A stretch of 64,000 nt of DNA from Chrysochromulina tobinii (lineage: Eukaryota > Haptophyta > Prymnesiales > Chrysochromulinaceae): positions 1 through 64,000 of the forward strand of contig JWZX01003320.1 of NCBI GenBank assembly GCA_001275005.1, given 5' to 3'. The notes beneath the pieces were generated by a model. That model had not been told where the DNA came from. It searched no databases and worked only from the letters and a program-made list of their open reading frames with translations. Position 1 is the stretch's first letter; every line of letters starts with the position of its first letter. The position numbers and the translations under genes were made by a program. Of the stretch, positions 55,176 through 64,000 are shown piece after piece.

Positions 55176-58100
55176 ATGAGCATGTTCTCGCTGAGCATGC
55201 TCTCGAATCGCGGCCGTCCGAGCTCTTCGGACGCCGCCGAGATCGCAGGCTTGCCGTTCGCAGCGGCCCTCAACGTCAGCCCCGGCGTGCCGTCCTCGTC
55301 GAAGCAACGTGCGCGAGCGTCCAGCCCTCCTAAGCCGCCGCCCGTCGCAGTAGCCAGCCCACCGCGGCCGTCGACGCCGGACCAGCCGAGCCCGGCGGAG
55401 GCCTTCGCGAAGAAGTGGGAGGTGGAGCAGACCAAGAAGCAGATGCTTCTCGACGAGCTCGAGCTGGTGCGCGCGCAAGTCTCCGAGTTGCTCGAAGACC
55501 AGCGGCGCAGCGAGCATCTGAATGCGACGCCGTCCGAGCACATCGTGCTGTCCGCTCACCACGCCGGCGAGGCGCTCGCGCGCAGCCTCGCATGGTGCTG
55601 CGAATGGATGAGCGCCGTCCTCCGCGGATGCGTGGCCGGTGCCGCCGGCAGCCGCAGCCGGGCGGCCCGCCCTCTCCATGCGCTGCCTCGCGATGACGAG
55701 GAGGACTCGGTGGCGGGGCGGGCGAGCTCGCTGCTGGGCGAGGAGGGCGCGAACGACACGCACCTCGCCCGCAAGATGCGTCGGAGCGCGCCGGCGCGGG
55801 GCCTGGTGACGAAACCCGAGATTGCGTCCAAGGGCGGCGTGACGAAACCCGAGAGCGCATCCAAGGGCGGTGTGACGAAACCGAGCCCGAAGGGCGATCC
55901 GAAGCATGCGAGAGTTCCCGAGGATAACCCCGAGCTCGTGGCGGCGATGGGGCGTTGGTGCGCAGGCCACGTGTCCAAGCAGGTGCGTGCGATCTCGCTG
56001 CGATCTCGCTGCGATCTCGACACGATTGCAAAACCTCGACACGCCTCGACTCGCCTCTGCATGCCTCGAGTTACCTCGACTTGCCTCGAATGGCCTCGAA
56101 TGGCCTCGAGTTGCCTCGCAGGCGTGGGATTTGAGCATGCCACTGATTGCATGCTGATTGCATGCTGATTGCATGCGGATTGCATGCTGATTGCATGCTG
56201 ATTGCATGCTGATTGCATGTCGCAGGCGTGGGATCTGAGCATGCTCGTCCTCATCATCTACTCTTGCGTCGTGATTCCCTTCCGGATCGGCATGTCAGTA
56301 CCGAACCCGACGGGCGTCAGCCAGGTGCGATCTGGCCCGAGATTGCGATCTGGCCCGAGATTGCACCTCTGATCGCACCTCCTTGCACCTCCTTGCGCCC
56401 GATGGTCCTCTCTGTGTGTGTGCCACGTGGCTTGCCATGTGACCCAAGTGACACGCGTGCCCCTCTGCAGACGATCGAGCGTTGCATCACGCTCCTATGA
56501 TTGCCTCTGATGACCTCTGATGACCTCTGATTGCCTCTGATGACCGCTGATTGCCTCTGCAGACGATCGAGCGGTGCATCACGCTCCTCTTCATCGTCGA
56601 CCTGTGCCTCAACTTCAACACCGCCTACCTCGACGGATCGCACTTCATCGTCGACCGGTCCCTGATCGCGCGTAACTACCTCATGGGATGGTTCTGGATC
56701 GATCTCGCCTCTTCGATCCCCTTCGAGGACCTTCTACACCTCTTAGTGCTCCTCACCGGCAACGAGGAGGCGTTCTCCGGTCAGCCAGATTGCTCTCAGC
56801 CTGCTCTGATGACCTCTGATGACCTCTGATGACCTCTTTTGACCTCTGTTGACCTCTGATGACCTCTGAGTGCCCTCTGAGTGCCCTCAGAATCCTCTGA
56901 GTGGGACCGATGCCCCTTCCTTATTAGGCAACCCGGCGGCCCTCAAACTCCTTCGTGGCCTACGCCTTGTGCGACTGCTGCGACTGCTCAAGCTGCTCAA
57001 GCTGCAGCAGCACATCGATACACTCGAGGACTATCTCGAGGTTGACCTCGGCTTCTTACAGGTGCCACTGATTGCCACTGATGGCCACTGATTGCCACTC
57101 GAGGACTATCTCGAGGTTGACCTCGGCTTCTTACAGGTGCCACTGATTGCCACTGATTGCCACTGATTGCCCCTCGAGGACTATCTCGAGGTTGACCTCG
57201 GCTTCTTACAGGTGCCACTGATTGCCACTGATTGCCCCTCGAGGACTATCTCGAGGTTGACCTCGGCTCCTTACAGGTGCCACTGATTGCCACTGATTGC
57301 CACTTGATTGCCACTTGTTTGCACCTCGATGACATCTGAGTGCGCCCGAGTGCATCTAAGTACGCCTGAGTGCATCTGAGTGCGCCTGCTAGCACCCCTC
57401 GATTGCATGCGCATGCAGATCCTCAAGATCGTCACTGATTGCCACTGATTGCATGCGCGTGCAGATCCTCAAGATGGTCACTGATTGCCACTGATTGCCA
57501 CTGATTGCATGCGCGTGCAGATCCTCAAGATGGTCGCTATGATCCTCTACCTGATGCATATCCTCGGCTGCTTTTGGTTCTTCGTCGCGACCAACTCGGG
57601 CTATGAGGGCACGCTCGAGGCCGGTGACACGTGGCTCGCGAGGTACCACTGATTGCAACTGATTGCCACTTGAGTGCACTGATTGCCACTCGATGCCGGT
57701 GACACGTGGCTCGCGAGGTACGATGGCGGCTCAGGGCTCACCATCCCCCTCGGCATGCAAGTGCTCACCACGACGCCCGGACTCCCCACAGGTACGATGG
57801 CGGCTCAGGGCTCACCGCCCCTCTCGAGACCCAGTACCTCTTCTCCATCTACTGGGCGCTGATGACGCTCACCACCGTCGGCTACGGCGACATCACACCC
57901 GCCAACGACTCCGAGCGCCTGTAATCACTGATTGCCACTGATTGCCTCATGAGCGCCTGTAATCACACCCGCCAACGACTCCGAGCGCCTGTAATCACTG
58001 ATTGCCACTGATTGCCTCATGAGCGCCTGTAATCACACCCGCCAACGACTCCGAACGCCTGTGCGCTTCCCGCGCTCTGCCCTCGAGATCGCCTCCTGAT

Positions 58101-60611
58101 CGCATCGAGATCGCATCGAGATCGCATCGTGATTGCATCGAGATCGCATCGAGATCGCATCGTGATCGCATCGTGATTGCATCGAGATTGCCTCATGGTG
58201 TCCCCCTTGCGCGCTCGGCTCCCTGCTGCTCGGCGCGCTCGGCCTCGGCATGCAAGTGCTCACCACGACGCCCCCCCCTCTTCCCCACAGGTACGCGCTC
58301 GGCTCCCTGCTGCTCGGCGCGCTCGTCTTCGGCTTCATGCTCTCGTCGATCGGCGGCTTAGTCAAGGGCCTCGATAAGGAGAATATCCGGCTGCAGCACA
58401 AGATGGATGAGGTCAAGGAGTTCACCAGATGGCATAAGATGCCTAGTGACCTCTCCTCGCGCGTGCGCAAGTAGGAGGATTGCTGATGACCTCTAATGAC
58501 CACTGATGACCTCTGATGACCTCTGATGACCGCTGATGACCTCTGATTGCCTCCCTCATCAAGCACGCTTGGCTCGGGCGGGGCCACGAATGACCACAGA
58601 GTGCACCTCCGACGACCTCTTGAGTGCTTCCGTTGGCCCCCTCCTCCTCCCCAGGTACTACGAGTTCTATTACCACTGATGACCACTGATGACCTCTGAT
58701 GACGTCTGATTACCTCCCTCCTCAGGTACTACGAGTTCTACTACCAGAAGCTCTCCTCGTTGCCCGAGGAGGTGATCCTAGCGCGCGCGCCCAGCTCGCC
58801 CTCGGCATGCAAGTGCTCACCACGACGCCCCCCCACCACCCTCTTCCCCACAGGTGATCCTAGCCGACATGTCGCCCGAGCTCAAGGCATGCAAGTGCTC
58901 ACCACGGCGCCCCCTCACCCTCTTCCCCACAGGTGATCCTAGCCGACATGTCGCCCGAGCTCAAGGCCGACGTCATGGCACACCTGCTCGCGCGCTCGGT
59001 CAGCCAGATCCCTTTCTTTTACGTGCCCGTGCTCGGCGCGAGCGAGCCCGCGCCGCCCGACACGGCGTTCCAAATGGCCATCTACCCGCTCTTGAAGCCC
59101 GTCGTGCGCGAGGCGAAGGAGATCATCATCTCGCGCGGAGATGCACTCTCCGACCTGACCTTCGTGCACAAGGGCACGGTGCATGCCTACGGCCTCTGGA
59201 ACGCCGCACGCCAGCTACGGCCACCCCATATTAGGCAACCCGAGTGGGCAGGCGGCCATCCCATCTTAGGCAGCGGGTCGGCGCTCAGGACGACGCGGCG
59301 TGTCATCGGCCCGCGGACCGCGCGGGTGCTCGCCGACGAGGAGGAGCTCGCGCTCAGGACGGCGCCCAGCTTCGGCCGGCCGTTGCTGACGCTGGCCGAA
59401 ACGGGCGCGCTGCTGAGCGAGGGCGCGCTCACGGAGACGCCGACGAAGATGGCGTACATGGCGGTGCTGCGGACCGAACTGGTGCTGATGGCGCGGTCAG
59501 ACCTGCTCAAAGTCCTGGACGACTTCCCACACGCGCGTTATGAGATTGGAGCCTTCATCAAGGCGGAGATGCTCGAGCGCCTCAAGATGACCTACTTCTC
59601 CCTCCGCTTCCAGGTGACGAACCCGTGCTGATGGAGCCCTGATTGCGGTGACGAACCTTTGCGTGGAGCCCTGATTGCGGTGACGAACCTTCGCGCGGAG
59701 CCTGGATGAAGCCTTTGGTTGGCCAACGGCCCGATTGCCCCACTCATCACCTCTGATGACGACCTCTGATGATGACGATGATGACCTCTGATTGCCCCCC
59801 CCCCCCTAAACAGGTGCGCGAGGCGTACGTCATCTGTGACGAGGAGGTCCGCGCGGTCCGCCTCGCGTACCGCGAGAACAGCTCCAATTACGTCGCCAGC
59901 TTCAACCTCCTCCAGATGGGCGCCTTGCGTCTCCAGATGGGATGGCTCAAACGGCAGATCCAGAAGCTGGCGTCCACGCCCGCGACGGCGCTCGTCCCGT
60001 GCATCTATGGAGCGCCGCCGCGGGCGCCGCCTGCTCCTGCGGCGCATCGGCCGCGCACGCCGACGAAGCTCACCATCGAAGCTCTGGACCGCCTAGTGGG
60101 GAGTGGAATGGGCGTCATGTTGGGCGTCGCTCCCTTTGGTGGCGCCATGTTGGGCATCGCTCCCTTTGGTGGCGCGCTCCTCCCGCGGATCCACTCGCCA
60201 CGCACTAGCCAAGCGGACGCGGCCGCTGCGCTGTCTGCAACGGACCGAGGGCGCATCGACGAGATGACGAAACTCGCGGGCAGCGGCAGCGGCAGCGGCA
60301 GCGCGCGCCAACTGGTCGGGAGCGCGAGGTCGCAATCTGGGAGCGCGAGGTCGCTATCTGGGAGCGCGAGGTCGTACTCTGCGCGGGCGGCGGTGCGCGA
60401 TCTCTCCGTGCGAGATCGCAGCCCGGCGCGCCTGCAGAGGGTCGACGAGGAGGAGGCGGCCCTCGAGCGCAGCGCCGTCCCGGGCGGTGCTGGGGCCGTC
60501 GCCGCCTCCTCGGAGGCGCTACACGGCTTGCGACAGGTCGAGGCCAAGCTAGGAGACGACGAGGCTCGCCTCGCTCTCTTGAACGAGAAGCTCGCGTCCC
60601 TGCTCCGGTAG
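55176..60611 (+). CDS. voltage-gated K+ channel of the EAG/CNG (cyclic nucleotide-binding) type
   Basis: Ten exons: 55176-55982, 56226-56324, 56563-56779, 56928-57061, 57521-57642, 57792-57920, 58291-58470, 58726-58771, 58933-59613, 59814-60611. All are in phase and total 1070 codons plus stop. Soluble N-terminus with a coiled coil (KKWEVEQTKKQMLLDELELV); S1 AWDLSMLVLIIYSCVVIPF; S2 TLLFIVDLCLNFNTAYL; S3 GWFWIDLASSIPFE; S4 LLRGLRLVRLLRLLKLLKL with regularly spaced Arg; S5 MVAMILYLMHILGCFWFF; pore with the K+ filter TTVGYGD; S6 YALGSLLLGALVFGFMLSSI; C-linker VRKYYEFYYQKLSSLP; then a CNBD-like beta-roll (IIISRGDALSDLTFVHKGTV) lacking a clear phosphate-binding Arg motif, so nucleotide binding is doubtful. 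The C-terminal tail is low complexity and helical. Confidence 0.92.
55983..56225 (+). other. K+ channel intron 1, enlarged by TGATTGCATGC repeats
   Basis: CGCAGGCGTGGGATTTGAGC (56117-56136) is repeated with one mismatch at the true acceptor (56221-56240); TGATTGCATGC repeats fill the space. Confidence 0.85.
56325..56562 (+). other. K+ channel intron 2 with duplicated acceptor
   Basis: CTCTGCAGACGATCGAGCG plus following bases (56463-56496, ~34 nt) is repeated at the true acceptor (56555 onward); TGATGACCTC repeats lie between. Confidence 0.85.
56780..56927 (+). other. K+ channel intron 3 (phase 1)
   Basis: Filled with CTCTGATGACC and CTCTGAGTGCC repeats; acceptor TTCCTTATTAG joins FSG to NPAALK. 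Confidence 0.8.
57062..57520 (+). other. K+ channel intron 4, exon-end array on the left and exon-start array on the right
   Basis: The last ~39 nt of the upstream exon plus donor recur at 57098-57136, 57173-57211 and 57238-57276, separated by CACTGATTGC repeats. On the acceptor side GCAGATCCTCAAGAT occurs three times, the last being the real exon start. Confidence 0.88.
57643..57791 (+). other. K+ channel intron 5 with both insert families
   Basis: A copy of GGTGACACGTGGCTCGCGAG and a copy of GTACGATGGCGGCTCAGGGC sit inside it, with CACTGATTGC repeats and one GCATGCAAGTGCTCACCAC element ending CCCCACAG. Confidence 0.88.
57921..58290 (+). other. K+ channel intron 6, nested duplications
   Basis: Contains two more copies of CACCCGCCAACGACTCCGA, GATCGCATCGA repeats, a copy of GCGCTCGGCTCCCTGCTGC and a GCATGCAAGTGCTCACCAC element ending TTCCCCACAG. 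Confidence 0.85.
58471..58725 (+). other. K+ channel intron 7
   Basis: CTGATGACCTC repeats; CAGGTACTACGAGTTCTA occurs once inside and once at the acceptor. Confidence 0.85.
58772..58932 (+). other. K+ channel intron 8, two successive element insertions
   Basis: Both GCATGCAAGTGCTCACCAC elements end TTCCCCACAG and each is followed by GTGATCCTAGCCGACATG; the internal copy (58854-58887) is an exact >30-nt duplicate of the exon start at 58933. Confidence 0.9.
59614..59813 (+). other. K+ channel intron 9
   Basis: Starts with about three ~37-nt units containing GGTGACGAACC, followed by TGATGACGA repeats and a C-rich tract to CTAAACAG. Confidence 0.8.
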
Positions 60612-61082
60612 CGCGCCGTCGTGGGCGCACCTGCCCCTTTTGCTCGCCGCAGGGCGTCGGAACACGTGGCAACACTGCCGGTCCGATCGTGCAACACTGC
60701 CAGTGTTGCCAGTGTTGCACGACGTCCGATCGGATCTGGCAACACTGCCGGTCCGATCGTGCTTTCGGGAGGGTGGCCCGCCCGCCCGCCCCTTTTCAGA
60801 ACGCCACCTCTACCGTCCGTGCTGTGACACCTCTGCCATGTGGGTTCGGGATCTGCAGGATCGATTGTGTGTTATAGGGTTAGGGCTTAGGGACCCGCGC
60901 ACGTGATCGTGTAAGACCTGCTCACGTGATCAGCTGATGATATGTGCAATTCCAACTCGTTTCTCAGGACGGGAGGCAGGTGCGGCCGAGCTCAGAGCTT
61001 CCCAGATCCCAGGACGGAGCGCTACGTAAGCAGCAGTAAGGGACGTCGAGATACTAAGGCGGTCTCCGCTCTAGCTCGTACG
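60515..61082 (+). repeat. segmental duplication copy A (3' end and flank of the K+ channel gene)
   Basis: Includes the last ~30 codons of the channel and ~470 bp of flank; matches copy B at 61869-62475 at high identity. It contains a 13-bp perfect hairpin (60687-60699 with 60710-60722). Confidence 0.9.
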
Positions 61083-61868
61083 ACCCAAATGTACTTTACG
61101 TGAACCTACCGCGCTCCAGCCTCCACGGAGACCGCACGCAGCACCCAGCACGCACGCGCAGCACGTTCGCACAGAGCACGCACACACTGCACGCACACGC
61201 TCGCGGCACGCGCGCATCGTCCATTGATTCGGTATCATCTTACAACCGTTGGGGCGTTGCGCGTTGGCATGCGTTATCCCTTCTGCCGTTCTTTGTGTGT
61301 CCATCTTTGTGTGTCCATCTTTGTGTGTCCATCCTCGTGCACCTCAAATGCATACGTTTCTGGCTCACGAGGATGAAGGATACCAGTCTTGCCGCTCATG
61401 AATAATGCTGCTCATGGGACCAGTCACAATCATGCCGCTCCCCGGCGCGGGTGCCGTCGCGCCGAAGGGTGACAGCAACTCCTGGGACCGTCCTCGTCCA
61501 TGGCCGGTGCCCAACACCCTCTCACTGCGCTGCGCCATCTGCGCGCTGAGGAACGTGGCCATGGGGCTGAGCGGCAAGATGGGCGGACGCGGCAATAGTT
61601 ACGCTCGCCACAAGAACGAAGACGCGCGCATGAGCTTGCTTTTTGCCGCGAGAGCGAGCGCAAAAAACACCCAATCTATTTGAGGCAACTCCTGGCACAT
61701 TCTTTCAGGTTGGTCACAGCAAAAACCCAAACGCAAACATTCGAAGATGCCGAAAGAGATGGAGCTCGTTCGACTCCGGCCGACGACTCTACACTCGAAA
61801 GAACCAACCTGTTTTATACATGTCGACGATGAAAAGGCTCCGTCACGTTCGACGTTGCCTCTCTGCAA
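61083..61868. other. spacer between duplicated segments
   Basis: No supported gene. Short frames only, such as one at 61405-61683 with no recognisable product; TGTGTGTCCATCTT repeats near 61297-61330. Confidence 0.35.
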
Positions 61869-62475
61869 GGCGCTACACGGCTTGCGACAGGTCGAGGCCA
61901 AGCTAGGAGACGAGGAGGCTCGCCTCGCTCTCTTGAACGAGAAGCTCGCGTCCCTGCTCGACCGGTATTACTCCGGTAGCGCGCCGTCGTGGGCGCACCA
62001 GCCCCTTTTGCTCACCGCAGGGCGTCGGACCTGGCAACACTGCCTAAACACTGCCGGTCCGATCGTGCAACGCTGCCAGTGTTGCAGTGTTGCACGACGT
62101 CCGAGCGGATCTGGCAACACTGCTGGGTGCTGGTCCGATCGTGCGCCGTGCTTTCGGGAGGGTGGCCCGCCCGCCCGCCCCTTTTCAGAACGCCACCTCT
62201 ACCGTCCGTGCTGTGACACTTCTGCCATGTGGGTTCGGGATCTGCAGGATCGATTGTGTGTTATAGGGTTAGGGCTTAGGGACCCGCGCACGTGATCGTG
62301 TAAGACCCGCTCACGTGATCAGCTAATGATACATGTACATGTATGTGCAATTCCAACTCGTTTCTCAGGACGGGAGGCAGGTGCGGCCGAGCTCAGAGCT
62401 TCCCAGATCCCAGGACGGAGCGCGCTGCGTAAGCAGTAAGGGACGACATAGGCGGTCTCCGCTCTAGCTCGTACG
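61869..62475 (+). pseudogene. segmental duplication copy B, truncated K+ channel 3' end
   Basis: Repeats the channel C-terminus (ALHGLRQVEAKLGDEEARLA) and its flank, with a 12-nt insertion after SLL that removes the stop. Upstream residues (HVDDEKAPSRS, from ~61820) still loosely resemble the channel tail, so it may be the remnant of a tandem gene copy. No channel domains are present. Confidence 0.7.
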
Positions 62476-62969
62476 GGGTATTCGGTTGCGCTGGTTTAGG
62501 TACTTGTGAGGTCAAGGGTGTGAGGTACTTGTGTGTTTCGACTAATTAGCTTGCTTGCTTGCCGCGCGCGCCTTCATTTCGCCGACCGCCTTCGAGCAGG
62601 CGCGGGGAGGCGCTCTGGGAGCGGGTGAAGGCAGGGTCGGGTTCGCTGGGGGCGGCCTCTTCTGAGTCGGCCGCGGGGAGCGGTCGGCTCCGGGCCTGCG
62701 GCTGTTGAGTCGGCCGCGGTTTCGGTCGTCGCGCTGACGTGCGGGTTGTGTGTTGTTGGTGGGTTTGGATGGTTGTGAGGTTCGTCTGTGTGGTCCGTGT
62801 GCCTTTGTGCGCCCGCGTGCCCCGTGTGCCCGTGTGTGTGTCCCGGCTCCCCCCGTTGTCTTTTTACCGGTACCGGTGCAGTTCCGGTCCGGTTTTGAAA
62901 CCAATGCTCGCACGGCCTCCCATTACGCACAAGAATGGGGGATCACTCCTTGGGGGCGTCAAACACGGC
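62476..62969. other. intergenic upstream of the propeller-repeat gene
   Basis: About 490 bp, GT-rich on the plus strand; in-frame ATG at 62904 could extend the next gene. Confidence 0.35.
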
Positions 62970-64000
62970 ATGGTCTTGCCCACGTTCTTGGCGTTGATGA
63001 GCGTGCCCGACCCACTGATGAGCGTGGCTCCACCGCCCCCGTTCATCATCGAGCCCATGCTGCCGCCGCGCGCAAAGCCCCCCAAGCTGGCCCCCACATC
63101 CCACGAGTGGGCCGTCCAGGCGGGCGGTGGATCGAGTGAGGCCGCAGGCCGCGCAATTGCGACCGATGGCGCAGGAGGGGCACTCGTGACCGGTCACTTC
63201 ACGACTGCAGGTTTATTCGGCTCCAAGTCGCTCCTAAGCCGCGGCGGGGAAGACGCTTTCGTGATGCACGTGACGGCGTCAGGGGACATCGACTGGGCCG
63301 TCCAGGCAGGTGGCACGGGTATCAATGACGAAGCGCGCAGCTCGGGCATCGCGCACGATGGCGCGGGGGGCGCTTTCGTGACGGGAGTTTTCAGTGGCAC
63401 GGCATCGTTCGGCGATACGTCACTCACAAGCCGCGGCTCTTTCGACGCTTTCGTGCTCCACGTGACGGCGTCGGGGCTCATCGACTGGGCCGTCCAGGCG
63501 GGAGGCGCGTCCTACGACCAAGGCTTCGGCATCGCGCACGATGGCACGAACGGTGGTGCTTTCGTGACGGGCACCTTCGCTGGCGAAGCGCACTTCGGCT
63601 CGTACGCCGTGACAAGCCGCGGCGTGTACGCCGTATTTGTGATGCACGTGACGGCGTCGGGCGTCATCGACTGGGTCGTCCAGGCGGGCGGCAAGGGCAC
63701 TGATAATGTAGGCCGCGGCATCGCACACGACGGCTCAGGGGGTGCTCTTGTGACGGGTACATTCGATGGCAGCGCTTCACAACCATGCTTCTCCTCGACT
63801 TCATCAGCATGCCATGCATGGTTCGGCTCGACCACGCTCACAACCCATGGCGATCTCGACACCTTTGTGATGCACGTGACGGCGTCGGGGGCCATCGACT
63901 GGGCCGTCACGGCGGGTACCTCGGCCCTTGATTGGGAGTGCATTTTCTGCGAAGTTTATGTCCTTGGCGTAGGCATCGCGCACGATGGCGCGGGGGGTGC
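62970..64000 (+). CDS. SBBP-type beta-propeller repeat protein (3' end outside window)
   Basis: Open in one frame from ATG 62970 (alternatives 62904 and 62997) to the window end. After a Pro-rich leader it consists of ~50-60-residue repeats: WAVQAGG, then GIAHDGAGGAFVTGVFSGTA, FGDTSLTSRG, DAFVLHVTASGLIDWAV. At least five copies are visible, with small insertions in the fourth (PCFSSTSSACHAW) and fifth. This matches the SBBP (seven-bladed beta-propeller) repeat pattern known mainly in bacterial and algal secreted proteins. Function probably surface or extracellular binding. Antisense frames in the region are by-products of the repeats. Confidence 0.8.
   Translation, partial: MVLPTFLALMSVPDPLMSVAPPPPFIIEPMLPPRAKPPKLAPTSHEWAVQAGGGSSEAAGRAIATDGAGGALVTGHFTTAGLFGSKSLLSRGGEDAFVMHVTASGDIDWAVQAGGTGINDEARSSGIAHDGAGGAFVTGVFSGTASFGDTSLTSRGSFDAFVLHVTASGLIDWAVQAGGASYDQGFGIAHDGTNGGAFVTGTFAGEAHFGSYAVTSRGVYAVFVMHVTASGVIDWVVQAGGKGTDNVGRGIAHDGSGGALVTGTFDGSASQPCFSSTSSACHAWFGSTTLTTHGDLDTFVMHVTASGAIDWAVTAGTSALDWECIFCEVYVLGVGIAHDGAGG

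Noticed and set aside
56020-58700. Clusters of short regularly spaced repeats that resemble a CRISPR array or satellite
   Set aside because: Units are 10-11 nt, spacing is irregular, they lie inside introns of a well-defined channel gene and there are no cas genes; they are introner-like intron fillings.
61405-61683. 92-codon gene in the spacer of the segmental duplication
   Set aside because: No recognisable domain, signal peptide or splice support; composition is like surrounding non-coding DNA.
62260-62285. Telomere repeat (GGGTTAGGGCTTAGGG)
   Set aside because: Only two to three imperfect units, present in both copies of an internal segmental duplication; no array.
63194-63943. Minus-strand frames across the right end
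   Set aside because: Antisense of SBBP repeats; the plus strand shows the periodic propeller motif.

Overview
This is eukaryotic nuclear DNA from a GC-rich unicellular organism. Evidence: GT-AG introns that restore conserved reading frames (25 modelled here), eukaryote-only proteins (26S proteasome Rpn5/PSMD12, peroxisomal PEX1, an EAG/CNG-type K+ channel, Myb, TLC and WDR76/CMR1 proteins), Ala/Gly/Pro-rich low-complexity coding and alternating strands without operons. The long BspA-type LRR proteins, FkbM and RING-CH proteins and very high GC suggest a microalga, most likely a haptophyte; the species is an inference I cannot prove from the window.

Layout. 1-3.8 kb: end of a Gly/Ala-rich protein, then a two-exon class-I methyltransferase. 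4.1-7.6 kb: M1 aminopeptidase (minus) head-to-head with a predicted 50-residue membrane protein. 8.4-10.5 kb: glycosyltransferase-like protein. 11.2-13.9 kb: Skp1-like/LRR protein (minus). 14.3-16.8 kb: divergent membrane/EF-hand protein and FkbM methyltransferase. 17.2-20.4 kb: PSMD12 and a secreted beta-propeller-like protein (minus). 20.8-30.1 kb (plus): two-repeat Myb factor, RING-CH/AlgH fusion, SARD-repeat protein, DUF962 protein, WDR76/CMR1. 30.8-39.3 kb: cysteine-rich membrane and secreted proteins, an oxygenase-like/Ctr/HMA copper protein, TLC protein, a CREST-like membrane protein and a retropepsin-like protein. 39.5-44.4 kb: EF-hand/ARM protein, tail-to-tail with PEX1 (44.2-50.0 kb, minus). 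50.1-54.9 kb: two BspA-LRR proteins (minus). 55.2-60.6 kb: 10-exon K+ channel whose complete frame can be rebuilt (1070 aa). 60.6-62.9 kb: non-coding DNA with a segmental duplication of the channel's 3' end. 63-64 kb: a secreted-type beta-propeller repeat protein running off the window.

The main discovery candidate is how introns arise here. Many introns begin with a copy (about 18-35 nt) of the first bases of the downstream exon, followed by a short repetitive insert ending in a pyrimidine tract and CAG, and then the exon itself. The host copy supplies the GT donor and the insert supplies the acceptor. At least four insert families recur: TGATGACCTC repeats ending CCTCCCTCATCAG; GCATGCAAGTGCTCACCACGGCGCC with a C/T tail ending CCCCACAG; TGATTGCATGC repeats; and TTCACA repeats. 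The TTCACA family also occurs in an intergenic region with a perfect 20-nt flanking duplication, so the duplication does not depend on splicing. This looks like introner-type intron gain with unusually long target duplications.
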